Positions 43,837 through 52,581 of a DNA stretch of 64,000 bases are shown piece by piece (position 1 is the stretch's first letter; each line of letters begins with the position of its first letter). Position numbers and translations under genes: made by a program. Origin of the DNA: Spirulina sp. CS-785/01 (lineage in GTDB: Bacteria > Cyanobacteriota > Cyanobacteriia > Cyanobacteriales > Spirulinaceae); contig NZ_JAQMSD010000148.1 of the NCBI RefSeq assembly GCF_028330525.1, positions 62,001 to 126,000 of the forward strand, given 5' to 3'. Under the pieces are notes generated by a model, which saw only the letters and a list, made by a program, of their open reading frames with translations, searched no databases and was not told where the DNA came from.

Positions 43837-44556
43837 GTGAATATTGAAATTCCTATCCAGGTAATGGCCGTCCTCTCTCTCTCCTCATCCCAAATCCAAG
43901 CAGGAATGGTGGCGGCCTATTTAGGGCTTTTATTAATTATTGCAGAAGGGGCAGGCCGTTTTTTTAAAACTGAACCGGAGTTAACCCGCAAAATTGTCCA
44001 TATTGGGTCCGGGAATGTTTTACTGTTAGCCTGGGGATTGAATATTCCCAGTTGGGTGGCCGTGGATGCGTCAATTGTGGCAGCCCTAGTGGCTTTATTA
44101 TCTTATTTTGTACCAATTTTGCCCAGTATTAACAGTGTAGGCCGTCAAAGTTTAGGGACGTTTTTCTATGCGGTAAGTATTGGGGTGTTGACAGGGTGGT
44201 TTTTCCCGGTGGAGTTACCTCAGTTTGCAGTGATTGGCATTTTGGTGATGGCCTGGGGGGATGGCCTTGCTGCGGTGGTGGGCCAACATTGGGGCCGACA
44301 TAAGTATCAGTTGGGGAGGAATAAAAAAAGTTGGGAAGGATCGGGGACAATGTTTTTGGTGAGTGGGTTGGTGGTATTGTTAGTTTTATGGGGAGTGTAT
44401 GGGTTGAGTTTGTCAGTGGTGGGAATTGCTGTGGTAGTCGGTGCAATAGCCACGTTTCTCGAAGCCTTTTCTCTCCTCGGTATTGATAATCTTACTGTAC
44501 CGTTAGGTAGTGCGCTTTTAGCTTTTTATTTCTGTCAGGTATTCTTGGGATCATAA
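43837..44556 (+). CDS. Phytol kinase (VTE5/SEC59 family)
   Basis: The 239-residue membrane protein has about six helices and the VTE5-type signature: ELTRKIVHIGSGNV (~50-63), MAWGDGLAAVVGQHWGRHKYQLG and NKKSWEGSGTMF. Enzymes of this family phosphorylate phytol (or polyprenols) with CTP, returning chlorophyll-derived phytol to tocopherol and chlorophyll synthesis. It starts with GTG at 43837, with AAGGA six bases upstream. Its 3' end overlaps, on the other strand, the tail of a decayed methyltransferase gene. Confidence 0.85.
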   Translation: MNIEIPIQVMAVLSLSSSQIQAGMVAAYLGLLLIIAEGAGRFFKTEPELTRKIVHIGSGNVLLLAWGLNIPSWVAVDASIVAALVALLSYFVPILPSINSVGRQSLGTFFYAVSIGVLTGWFFPVELPQFAVIGILVMAWGDGLAAVVGQHWGRHKYQLGRNKKSWEGSGTMFLVSGLVVLLVLWGVYGLSLSVVGIAVVVGAIATFLEAFSLLGIDNLTVPLGSALLAFYFCQVFLGS

Positions 44557-45090
44557 CCATACTGGACAAAGATTGTAACTTTAAATACTTAGAATCAGGT
44601 GTAACTACTGGAGTTGCTGTAATTAATCGTTCCGCAATTTTTTCAATCACCGGAATTACAACACTATTTCCTAATAAGTCAAAAGCAATGTCAGGAGAAT
44701 AATTAATCTGATAATCTTCCGGAAACCCAAAGAGTCTTAACCCTTCCCGAATCGTTAGATTTCGTAATCCATCTCCATCGACGACTGCTCAACGATTCAT
44801 ATCAGTGGCCAGTAAGGTAGGTGTAATTTCATTAGGGTGTAAAATTTTGTTGATCTCAAAACTCAATTTTCCGACAACAATATTATATCCTTTGGGAAGA
44901 TCAGTGCGGGGTTGACGCTTTTTGACTAATTTTCCATCTGCATTTTTGACCTCAACTAAATCTTTAGTTTGATCTCAGAAGTCAATACACAACAAGTTTT
45001 GATTCCTTGTTGATGACCAGCATTTTCTAACCCAATTCGCCTTCCTCCTAGTCCTGCAAATAAATCAATAAATTTGATAACTCGACTCAT
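44492..45090 (-). pseudogene. Decayed DNA (cytosine-5) methyltransferase
   Basis: From ATG at 45090 the frame reads MSRVIKFIDLFAGLGGRRIG, the C5-methyltransferase motif I, but ends at TAG (44956) after 44 residues. In another frame from about 44965 leftward lie the family's late motifs (RQPRTDLPKG; NEITPTLLATDMNR; REGLRLFGFPEDYQI; AFDLLGNSVVIPVIEKI). The middle, including the catalytic PCQ loop, is missing, and an in-frame TGA (44789-44791) replaces the expected residue after MNR. This is a deleted, frameshifted and nonsense-mutated remnant of a restriction-modification or solitary enzyme. Confidence 0.85.
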
Positions 45091-45270
45091 AGTTATATAA
45101 ATGTTTTGGGGATTCTTTTCTATATTACAATCTTAGAATAAGATTTAATTAAGCTATTTCAAAATAGACTGGTCAGGCCGTTTAACTTATAATTAAGCCT
45201 TGAAATTGTTAAACCGATCGCCCATTGCCTATAATAGAAACTTTAACACCACCCTCACCCCTCCCCCACC

Positions 45271-46071
45271 ATGAACAAACTCCGTCAACTCATCCCCCAA
45301 AATGAAAAAACTGCCCGCATTGGGGCATTTTACCAACAGCAGATCATCCCTTGGTTGGATGTGTTGGCCCTGTTTCTCTGGGGGACCCTATTTATCCGCT
45401 ATCGTTTCACCGGGGAATTACGGCTTTTAATCCATCCCAACTATTTTAATTTAGTTCTGGCGGCGGGACTGGTCTTTTTGGCCATGAGTGGGATGCGTCT
45501 AGGCCATCTCCTGCAAAATAAACAAATTCAACTCCCCCAAGGTCAACATATCACCCTTTTCCCCCCTGGGTTTGGGACGGGGTTATTAACTCTAGTGGCT
45601 ATTTTGGCCTTTATTATCCCCCCCAGAGTCCTCACCAGTGAAGTGGCCCTACAACGGGGAGTCCGAGAGTCTCTCCCGGTGACGCAAGTGGAAACCCAAA
45701 CCTTTTACACCGATGTGAAACCGGAAGAACGGAATTTGGTGGAATGGGTGCGGACGTTGAATGCTTATCCTGAACCGGATGCGTATAGTGAACTTCCGGT
45801 GGATGTGACGGGGTTTGTGATTCATCTCCCCAATTTACCGGAAGATTATTTATTTTTAGCCCGTTTTGTGATTACTTGTTGTGCGGTGGATGCGTCTCCG
45901 GTGGGGTTTCCGGTGTTGTTACCGTCCACGCGAGATCAGTTCCCCCAAGATACTTGGTTAGAGGTGCAAGGGGAAATGATGACCGCGAGTTTAGATGGGG
46001 AACGTCGTTTAGTCATTCAAGCGACGGATATTAAGAAAATTCCCACCCCGGATGATCCCTATGCGTTTTAA
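45271..46071 (+). CDS. TIGR03943 family protein
   Basis: The 266-residue protein has three or four N-terminal transmembrane helices (WLDVLALFLWGTLFIRY, YFNLVLAAGLVFLAMSG, GFGTGLLTLVAILAFIIP) followed by a soluble beta-rich domain containing LPVDVTGFVIH, FLARFVITCCAVDASPVGFPV and WLEVQGEM. This is the TIGR03943 pattern (YcgQ-like), usually encoded next to a permease of the DUF318/YcgR type and linked to zinc-uptake regulons in several bacteria. No permease lies beside it here. The following gene begins 28 bases downstream on the same strand. Confidence 0.85.
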   Translation: MNKLRQLIPQNEKTARIGAFYQQQIIPWLDVLALFLWGTLFIRYRFTGELRLLIHPNYFNLVLAAGLVFLAMSGMRLGHLLQNKQIQLPQGQHITLFPPGFGTGLLTLVAILAFIIPPRVLTSEVALQRGVRESLPVTQVETQTFYTDVKPEERNLVEWVRTLNAYPEPDAYSELPVDVTGFVIHLPNLPEDYLFLARFVITCCAVDASPVGFPVLLPSTRDQFPQDTWLEVQGEMMTASLDGERRLVIQATDIKKIPTPDDPYAF

Positions 46072-46099
46072 TTCAATTGTTCACTCCTGCTCTCACACC

Positions 46100-47653
46100 A
46101 TGAAACTCAGTAAATTATCTTTTCCCCTTTACCCGATTGATCGAACGTCCATTATGGTGGTTTTCACGTTAATGGTAATGATTCTCCTCGTTTTATTAGG
46201 GGGGGATTTTTGCAGTGAAAATCGCTGTTTAATCCCTACGGGACCGAGGGTACGGGGATTCACTTGGAAGAATCAAACGATTAATGCGAAAGATCGGGCA
46301 TTTCTCCTCGAGTTTAGCCGTCCTATGGATCGGGATACGGTGGAAGAAAATTTAAAAATTAAGCTCACCGATCAGCCCGATGTTGACAATCCTTTACCTG
46401 GTAAAATTAGCTGGATTGGACGACGAATGGCTTATACGTTGAATGATCCAGCCCCTTATGGGAATAGTTATACCTTGGAGTTGACGGGAGCGAAAGAGAA
46501 TTTTCAAGGACAAAGGGAGGGAGATACCATTATTCCTTTTACGGGAGCGTTTAGAACCCCGGATCGGATTTTTGGTTATATTGGCTTAGAACGAGAGGAA
46601 CGGGGACGTTTGGTGCTGTATAATTTAACACAACAAGAGAAGAAAATTCTCACCCCGAATGATTTAATTGTGACGGAGTTTGAACCCTATGCGGGGGGAG
46701 AATCTATTTTATTTAGTGCGACGGAAAGGCAACAAACCAAAGATGGGGTTTTAGAGCAGAAACTCTATAAGGTGAGTACGGGGTTATCGAAGCGAGATGG
46801 GCAAAAAACGGATTCGGAAGCTGTTCCGGGCAGAGTGGAGTTGGTGTTAGATAATGAGGAGTATCGCAATTTAAAGTTTGATTTGTCAGAAGATGGGAAA
46901 ACGATTGTTGTTCAACGGGTAAATCGAGATGATCCACAGGATTTAGGGTTATGGATTATTCAGAATAATGGCAAGGCTAAACCGTTAGAAAATCAACCTG
47001 GAGGGGTGTTTAAAATTGCGCCAGATAGTCAAACTATTGCCAGTACCCAAGGGGAAGGAATTGCCCTGTTATCCCTTGAACCGGGGGCTGAACCGTTGGA
47101 GTTTTTAGCCCAGTTTGGAATGGTGTTAACGTTTTCCCCTGATGGAAGTTCGGCAGTTATGGTGGATTTTAATAAGAATAATCCTGATAAACTTTATACT
47201 CGTTCTCTCTATTTAGTAAATAATCAAGGGGGGAAAGAGTTGATTTTAGATACTCAAGGATCGGTGATTAGTTGTGAGTTTGCTCCGGGGGGAGAGCAAT
47301 TGTACTGTTTGCTGACGAATTTAATTGAGGATGTGGAGTATGTGGAACAACCGTATATTGCGATTATTGATTTAGAGGAAAAAGAGGAAATTCCTTTAAT
47401 TACGTTACCGGATTATCAGGATATTCATATTAGTTTGGCCCCGGATGGGTTGGGGTTATTGTTTGACCAAATTACCACTGATCCTGATGCGGAGGAAGAA
47501 CATACTTTAAAAACCAATGCAGGAGAAGCGATCGCAAGTGGTCAATTATGGTTATTAATCCCCCCAGATCAACTCCTGTCGGAGAATGAAGGACAACCCC
47601 CAGAACTAGAAGAACTCCCCTTTGTGGGGTTTTCTCCCCAGTGGATACCCTAA
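46100..47653 (+). CDS. Membrane-anchored Ig-like/beta-propeller protein
   Basis: A ~517-residue protein: one N-terminal transmembrane helix (~15-35, SIMVVFTLMVMILLVLLG), then an Ig-like domain (~55-150, LLEFSRPMDRDTVEENLKIKL typical of Big_5 domains), then a TolB-like propeller with repeated blades (FDLSEDGKTIVVQRV, FSPDGSSAVMVDF, LAPDGLGLLFDQI). It is exposed on the periplasmic side. I use ATG 46100 rather than upstream ATG codons that overlap the previous gene. The genes are probably co-transcribed. Function unknown. Confidence 0.75.
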   Translation: MKLSKLSFPLYPIDRTSIMVVFTLMVMILLVLLGGDFCSENRCLIPTGPRVRGFTWKNQTINAKDRAFLLEFSRPMDRDTVEENLKIKLTDQPDVDNPLPGKISWIGRRMAYTLNDPAPYGNSYTLELTGAKENFQGQREGDTIIPFTGAFRTPDRIFGYIGLEREERGRLVLYNLTQQEKKILTPNDLIVTEFEPYAGGESILFSATERQQTKDGVLEQKLYKVSTGLSKRDGQKTDSEAVPGRVELVLDNEEYRNLKFDLSEDGKTIVVQRVNRDDPQDLGLWIIQNNGKAKPLENQPGGVFKIAPDSQTIASTQGEGIALLSLEPGAEPLEFLAQFGMVLTFSPDGSSAVMVDFNKNNPDKLYTRSLYLVNNQGGKELILDTQGSVISCEFAPGGEQLYCLLTNLIEDVEYVEQPYIAIIDLEEKEEIPLITLPDYQDIHISLAPDGLGLLFDQITTDPDAEEEHTLKTNAGEAIASGQLWLLIPPDQLLSENEGQPPELEELPFVGFSPQWIP

Positions 47654-48224
47654 AACTACATTTTGGGGGGTTAAACCTGTTAAAAACGGGTTAAGTAACC
47701 CAAGCTATCATTTTGTTGGGTTGGGTTACTACTACTACTGATGATCTGTTACAGGAGAGTTTACTGCATAAAATGTGCATTTTGTCAAATCGACTCCCCG
47801 AAAAATAGGTCATCGACTGTCTTCAATTAAGGGGGTTGTGGGGAGTGACTTGACGATAGCATGGGAGTTTGGGGGGTATTTTAGAAAATTGGATATAATA
47901 CCCCTTTGGATTTTAATTTTTTGTCAAGGGGCCTTTATGCTAGCAAACGCCGTGGCCTCGTTGCCATTTTTTTGAGTTAATTTTTGTAAATTTGGGGATT
48001 TTATACTGATATCTGATTGTTTAATTTGGTTTTGATAATTTAGGATTATCAAATAGGAGTGGGTGGAGGAGTTTTGGAAATAGAGCGTTTGAGGGAATGT
48101 TCACCCAACGTATTTTAAATATTTTCATAGGTTGGATAGACGAAGGAAACCCAACGTTATTTCACCTATTGTTTTGTTGGGTTACGCTGTCGCTTCACCC
48201 AACCTACTACTTATTTTCTATTGG
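47654..48224. other. 571-base gap between convergent genes
   Basis: There is no convincing gene; a 66-codon frame at 47775 has no ribosome site or family. The gap holds an AACCTGTT/AACGGGTT hairpin (~47673-47691), GGGTTGGGTTACTACTACTAC, and copy 3 of the TAGGTTGGGTGAAGCG-type palindromic repeat. Confidence 0.5.
48128..48207. repeat. Dispersed palindromic repeat (TAGGTTGGGTGAAGCG family), copy 3
   Basis: ATAGGTTGGATAGACG at the left and CGCTTCACCCAACCTAC at the right bound an ~80-bp palindromic element, with inner AACCCAACG and TTGTTGGGTTACG parts. Confidence 0.7.
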
Positions 48225-48617
48225 TTAAGAATTAGGACTATTTCGGATATCGTCTAGAGGAGAATTCGGTTCATTTGAGTTTGGTCGTGAACTTGGTTGA
48301 TTTTCTTCTTCATCAGGGTAAAATTCGATGGAAAACTTAGCTCGGCATTTTCCTTTTTGCCATCCTTTTCCGTCATCGGTTAAAATTTTACAGTCAATTC
48401 CCTCTTCTAGAAAATTAATTGCACTTTTTTGATTACGTACACTGTGTTTTATATGATTTTTCATTGCTTCAATAACTTCATCAGCTTGATAAGTTGCTGA
48501 AAGTTCTGACTCTAGCTGCCAGAACCAGTAAGCATTGTGGTTTCTATCTTTTGCCGACTCATGGGTTCGTGTAATAATTATTGCTTCAGAGTTAACCGTT
48601 CGATATTGATTAGACAT
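48225..48617 (-). CDS. KGK-domain-like protein
   Basis: The 130-residue protein ends its folded part with GWQKGKCRAKFSIEFYPDEEE, the mark of the cyanobacterial KGK family (named for that tripeptide). It has an N-terminal beta-region (TVNSEAIIITRTHESAK), a helix (YQADEVIEAMKNHIKHSV) and an Asn/Ser/Pro-rich tail (PSSRPNSNEPNSPLDD). The role is unknown. It lies downstream of the dynamin-like gene on the same strand, with 209 bases between. Confidence 0.75.
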   Translation of the reverse strand: MSNQYRTVNSEAIIITRTHESAKDRNHNAYWFWQLESELSATYQADEVIEAMKNHIKHSVRNQKSAINFLEEGIDCKILTDDGKGWQKGKCRAKFSIEFYPDEEENQPSSRPNSNEPNSPLDDIRNSPNS

Positions 48618-48826
48618 TCCATGTTTTTGAGTTCTTTTTTAAAGAATTTACCATTGATTGTTTTGTTATGCAATAGGGTTCAAAAAATATTTTAACGCCA
48701 TACTTTCTCTTTTTTTATTATCAATAATTCTTTGGGGCGTATGCAATACACCCCTACATTACTCAATCTTAAACCAATTCTCGGTAGGGGCGCAATGCTT
48801 GCGCCCAAAACCAAGATAAACCTAAC

Positions 48827-51292
48827 CTATTCCATCTCGTCTTCTGTGTCTCCCTCCTCCTCAACATCTAACTCCTCAACCTCCGCATCAACCACCCCAA
48901 CAGGAGCAAAATCATTCTCTCCAATAATCGGCAGTTGCTTCTCATACAACATCATCGCTTCCAAACAAGAATTAATCCCCTGAATTGACTCATTGTACTG
49001 CTCAATACTCCCTTCAATGTCATCCTGTAACTGACGATTCTTAGCAATTTTTTCCTCCGCTTCTCGTTGTAAGGACTGCTCTAAATTAGCCCTTGCTCGG
49101 TCATACTGTTGTAAAATATCATCAGCGTGCTTTTCTGCCATCGGAAGGCTTTCTGTTTTAATCGCTTGGTTGACCTCTTGACGGAAGTTTCGGCGAATGG
49201 TAGCAGAGACTTTGGGTTCAAAATCTAGCTTTAACAATTGCCGAATTGCGGGTTCTGCCTCGATAATGCTTTCTGCACCATAACTTTGAGAGGTTTGCTG
49301 TAACGTTTGGCGAAACTGATAAACTGAAAATGTCCCTTCGTCATAGAAGCGGGGACTTTCTCGCACATAGCGATCGCACTCCTTCCGAGCAGCACTCACC
49401 AACGCAATAGTTAAGCGATTCTCTAACCCTTGAATCTTCTCTTCAATCCCCCCATCACCCCGCAATAAACGGTACAATCGTTTATAGTGATCCGTCTGTT
49501 GTAAACGCTCCGCCAACCGTTGCGAAAATGCCTGAGCAATAGTGCGAGAATAGTCCACCAAAACATCCTCTAATTGATTGGCAATATAATAAATGGCCTC
49601 CACTAAAATCGCCAAAAAGGGAGCAGTCGCATTCCGAGGATGACTCATAGTTGCGCGTTCATAAGTATCCGCCACCGAAAACGCTTTTAACAGTTCATCC
49701 AACCGATTCACCATCTTTAACTTCAACTGGTTAAAATCAGCCTCAAACTGCTCATCCTTATTATTAATCACCCGATTAATTTCAGCCTCCATATACTCCT
49801 GAAAGTCTTGGCCAATCTCCTGTAACTGCTGGTTGAGTCGTTCCAACTCCCGTGCTTTCATCGCGTCCAGTTCATAGGGTTCACTGGCCAACACTTGACG
49901 ATGGGCTAAATAATATTTCCGTAAAGCAATACATAGCGGTTGTAAATCATCCGCTAAATTGGCATAGAGTTGCGGTCGTTTCTCCTCCGTGAGATAACGA
50001 GTAATCGCATTACGAAACTCCTCAACCCCACTATCTTGAATTAACTGCTCAATCAACGGTGTTCCCCACTCGCTCAAAATGCGTACATAATTCTCATTGG
50101 GGGTTTCATAGCCATACACCGACACCCCAAACGTCGTGCCAATTAATTTCCCGGAATTGGCACAATAATTATTAAACGCACTAACAAATTGGGGGGTTTC
50201 TTCCTCCCCTCCCAACCCCTTCACACTCTCGGCAAAAAGACTCTCTAACCCATAGCGATCGCTGCTTTGAGTATGCTTCACCTGACTACCATAAAATCCT
50301 AACAGGCCACTGGTCTTATAAATGCGTTTCGTGTCCCGAAATTCACTCTGAATGAGACGCTCTAACCGTTGTCGCAATTGTGCATTATACCAAGTCTCAT
50401 CAATGCGATTAAAGACATAGAAGACGCGATCGCGGATTCCGGGGTTATTTTTCATTTTCTCCAATAACGAAGTCTCCTCGCTCGTCATATCCCCCGCAGC
50501 AGCCGGTTTTAACACCGTTACCACCGCCGACGTATCCGGATGCTCAATCTTACTATACGTCAACGCCGCATCCTTCTTCACAGGTGCATCAATCCCCGGC
50601 ACATCCACCAAAACATTCCCATCTTCAAGCAGAGGATGAGCGCAATAATATTGCAACTTCTTCAACACCGAACTATTACTCCCCCGACGGGCATAATCTG
50701 CGGCCTTGGTGAGATTATCAAACCCCAACTGATCCATCGAATAAGTTGCATTTTGTACCGTTTGGATGCGATCGCGGTTCTCCAAATACCCATCCAACAG
50801 TAAAATGAGAGCATTCGCTTGTTTGGCCCGTTCCGACTTACTTGCACCCCCCTCTTGTTGTATAATGGTGCGACAATCTTGGGTGAGTTGATCAATACTC
50901 TCTGGTTGATTAATATTGACCGTAGAATTGAGTAACAAGCGATCGCACAAAATCTTCACCTGTTCTCGAATTTCCGCCTCACTGAGAAACGTCAACACCA
51001 CCCGTTCCTGTCCAGAGTCCGCATATTCAATGGTGCATTCCGTCCCCGTCGCGTGTCCCTCCGCACTGTAGAGCAACTCCCGTTCCAACAGCGCATTAAT
51101 CAACATCGACTTCCCCGCACTAAACGCACCCGCAAAGACAATCTCAAAATTCGGAGAAATTGCTTTTTTCAAAGAAGCCTCAATCGCGCTAGTATCCTGA
51201 AGGGTGCGTAACTCCTCCTCTTGGTGAAATAGCTGTAATAAACGGTTGACTTGTTCTTGGAGACGGACACACTGGGGGTGTACTTGACTCAT
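48827..51292 (-). CDS. Dynamin-like GTPase
   Basis: The 821-residue protein has an N-terminal GTPase domain with G1 GAFSAGKS (55-62), G2 in HATGTECT, G3 DVPGID and G4 NRID, followed by long helical regions (~330-800) with coiled coils (ELDAMKARELERLNQQLQEI; EAEEKIAKNRQLQDDIEGS). This is the layout of bacterial dynamin-like proteins, which bind and remodel membranes; a paddle is suggested by the hydrophobic ATAPFLAILVEAIYYIANQL (~568-587). The C-terminus is strongly acidic. No second dynamin gene, the usual partner, is adjacent, so it probably acts alone or as a homomer. Confidence 0.9.
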   Translation of the reverse strand: MSQVHPQCVRLQEQVNRLLQLFHQEEELRTLQDTSAIEASLKKAISPNFEIVFAGAFSAGKSMLINALLERELLYSAEGHATGTECTIEYADSGQERVVLTFLSEAEIREQVKILCDRLLLNSTVNINQPESIDQLTQDCRTIIQQEGGASKSERAKQANALILLLDGYLENRDRIQTVQNATYSMDQLGFDNLTKAADYARRGSNSSVLKKLQYYCAHPLLEDGNVLVDVPGIDAPVKKDAALTYSKIEHPDTSAVVTVLKPAAAGDMTSEETSLLEKMKNNPGIRDRVFYVFNRIDETWYNAQLRQRLERLIQSEFRDTKRIYKTSGLLGFYGSQVKHTQSSDRYGLESLFAESVKGLGGEEETPQFVSAFNNYCANSGKLIGTTFGVSVYGYETPNENYVRILSEWGTPLIEQLIQDSGVEEFRNAITRYLTEEKRPQLYANLADDLQPLCIALRKYYLAHRQVLASEPYELDAMKARELERLNQQLQEIGQDFQEYMEAEINRVINNKDEQFEADFNQLKLKMVNRLDELLKAFSVADTYERATMSHPRNATAPFLAILVEAIYYIANQLEDVLVDYSRTIAQAFSQRLAERLQQTDHYKRLYRLLRGDGGIEEKIQGLENRLTIALVSAARKECDRYVRESPRFYDEGTFSVYQFRQTLQQTSQSYGAESIIEAEPAIRQLLKLDFEPKVSATIRRNFRQEVNQAIKTESLPMAEKHADDILQQYDRARANLEQSLQREAEEKIAKNRQLQDDIEGSIEQYNESIQGINSCLEAMMLYEKQLPIIGENDFAPVGVVDAEVEELDVEEEGDTEDEME

Positions 51293-51487
51293 ACTTACCT
51301 CTATAACTGTTCAAAACACGAACAATTAGAGGATACACAAACAACTAATCTTATTTCGCACCCGCAAACAAATATTTCGATTGTGAAATTTCTGACCCCC
51401 TCTTACCCGTAAGTTGAACCCCAAGTAGAGAAAGTTGGTAGTAAGCTCTTGAGAGCGTCCTCCCCCTAGATATAAACCAAAAGTGTA

Positions 51488-52252
51488 TTAAGATTCCTGA
51501 TCCGGATCAACCCCCAACGCTAAAAGACGCTCCCGCAAACGTTGCACATTCGCCTCCGCTTCCTCTGCTCTAGCGCGTTCCTGCTCTGCTCTAGCGCGTT
51601 CCTGCCCTGCTCTTTCCTCCCCCGTTAACAACAAATTCCCCTCCCTATCCCACCAACGCAACCAAGGCAACTCCACATTCTGATAACGACCTTGCCACAA
51701 ACCCAACTCCACCCCCAACTCCTCAAGGGGAAAATGTCCCCTCTCATTAGGACTCACCCGTTCATAATGACTCCTCACCAACTGATACACCTCCACCTGC
51801 TCCCGTCTCACCTCATAAATCGCATAATAGGCAGGTCGAATCACCGTTTCATATACCCAAAACTTCCCCGTCCAAGGCGTTGTATCTCGTTCCTCCTCAC
51901 CATTCCCCGACACAAACTCAATCACAATTTGCGGAGGGATTAACTCTTGCCACATCACATAAGACCGTCGCATCTCTCCCTCCAGCATCGGGGGGACATT
52001 CGGCACATAAAACCAGTCCGGTGCTTCTGCACCGTTTTGTGGGGGGTCTGTGATGCGCCAATAAATCCCGCTATCCTGTCCAATGGCATATTGTCCATCA
52101 GGATGCACCCGCTCTAAAATCGCCGTGATAGAATCCGTTAAGAGAAGACTTTGCGGGTGTTCTTGAAAGTTTTTCACAAACGTTCCATCCTCACAGGGAA
52201 GCTCCTTATGGTCCGGTAAGTGAGTAAAAGTAGGGTCTTCAGTAAAAGTCAT
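51488..52252 (-). CDS. Uma2 family protein with C-terminal charged repeat
   Basis: The 254-residue protein has the Uma2/DUF820 core in a longer variant: GIYWRITDPPQNGAEAPDWFYVP (PD region), QIVIEFVSGNGEEERD, KFWVYETVIRPAYYAIYE and WLRWWDREGNLLLTGEE. The tail is a charged coiled coil (ERARAEQERARAEEAEANVQ) built from a short DNA repeat, as is common in this cyanobacterial group. Function of the family is unsettled; a nuclease fold is predicted. It is 195 bases upstream of the dynamin-like gene on the same strand. Confidence 0.85.
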   Translation of the reverse strand: MTFTEDPTFTHLPDHKELPCEDGTFVKNFQEHPQSLLLTDSITAILERVHPDGQYAIGQDSGIYWRITDPPQNGAEAPDWFYVPNVPPMLEGEMRRSYVMWQELIPPQIVIEFVSGNGEEERDTTPWTGKFWVYETVIRPAYYAIYEVRREQVEVYQLVRSHYERVSPNERGHFPLEELGVELGLWQGRYQNVELPWLRWWDREGNLLLTGEERAGQERARAEQERARAEEAEANVQRLRERLLALGVDPDQES

Positions 52253-52581
52253 AGTACAAAATCAGGTAAGCTGTTACGCATTTAAATTGGGATACCGTAG
52301 CGACCAAGACTTGTCCTGAACTTCGACAGGCGGAAACTGAGCTTGTCGAAGTTCAGTTTTCAGGGAGTTGAAGGATGGTCGCACTACAGGATTTCTGGAA
52401 TTCTTGATGTTTGGGTTTAGATGATGAACAGCTTATTATTCATCCATTCGTAGTAAGCTCTTTAGAGCATATTCTAACCGTTCCTAGTAAACTCTCAGCG
52501 AACCTACTTCACCCAACCCGTTTTAACGGGTTTAAGCTCTTAGCCTTGGGTTTGAACCCAAGGCGCATTAAGTAAGGTGAC
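52253..52581. other. 329-base gap with several hairpin repeats
   Basis: It holds a TGAACTTCGACA/TGTCGAAGTTCA hairpin (~52317-52353), a piece of the AGTAAGCTCTTTAGAGC palindrome (~52450), an AACCCGTTTTAACGGGTT palindrome (~52515) and the CCTTGGGTT hairpin at 52543-52564. No gene is seen. Confidence 0.6.
52543..52564. repeat. GCCTTGGGTT hairpin repeat
   Basis: GCCTTGGGTT pairs with AACCCAAGGC. It lies 17 bases past the hypB stop and may help end its transcript, but lacks a T-run. Confidence 0.65.

Noticed and set aside
44789-44791. TGA at a conserved position in the methyltransferase remnant, as a possible recoded codon
   Set aside because: The same remnant has lost its catalytic centre and shifted frame, and the window's intact genes use TGA only as a stop, so ordinary decay explains it.
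47775-47975. A 66-codon frame in the gap after the propeller gene
   Set aside because: No ribosome site, unremarkable composition, no recognisable family, and it lies in repeat-rich DNA.
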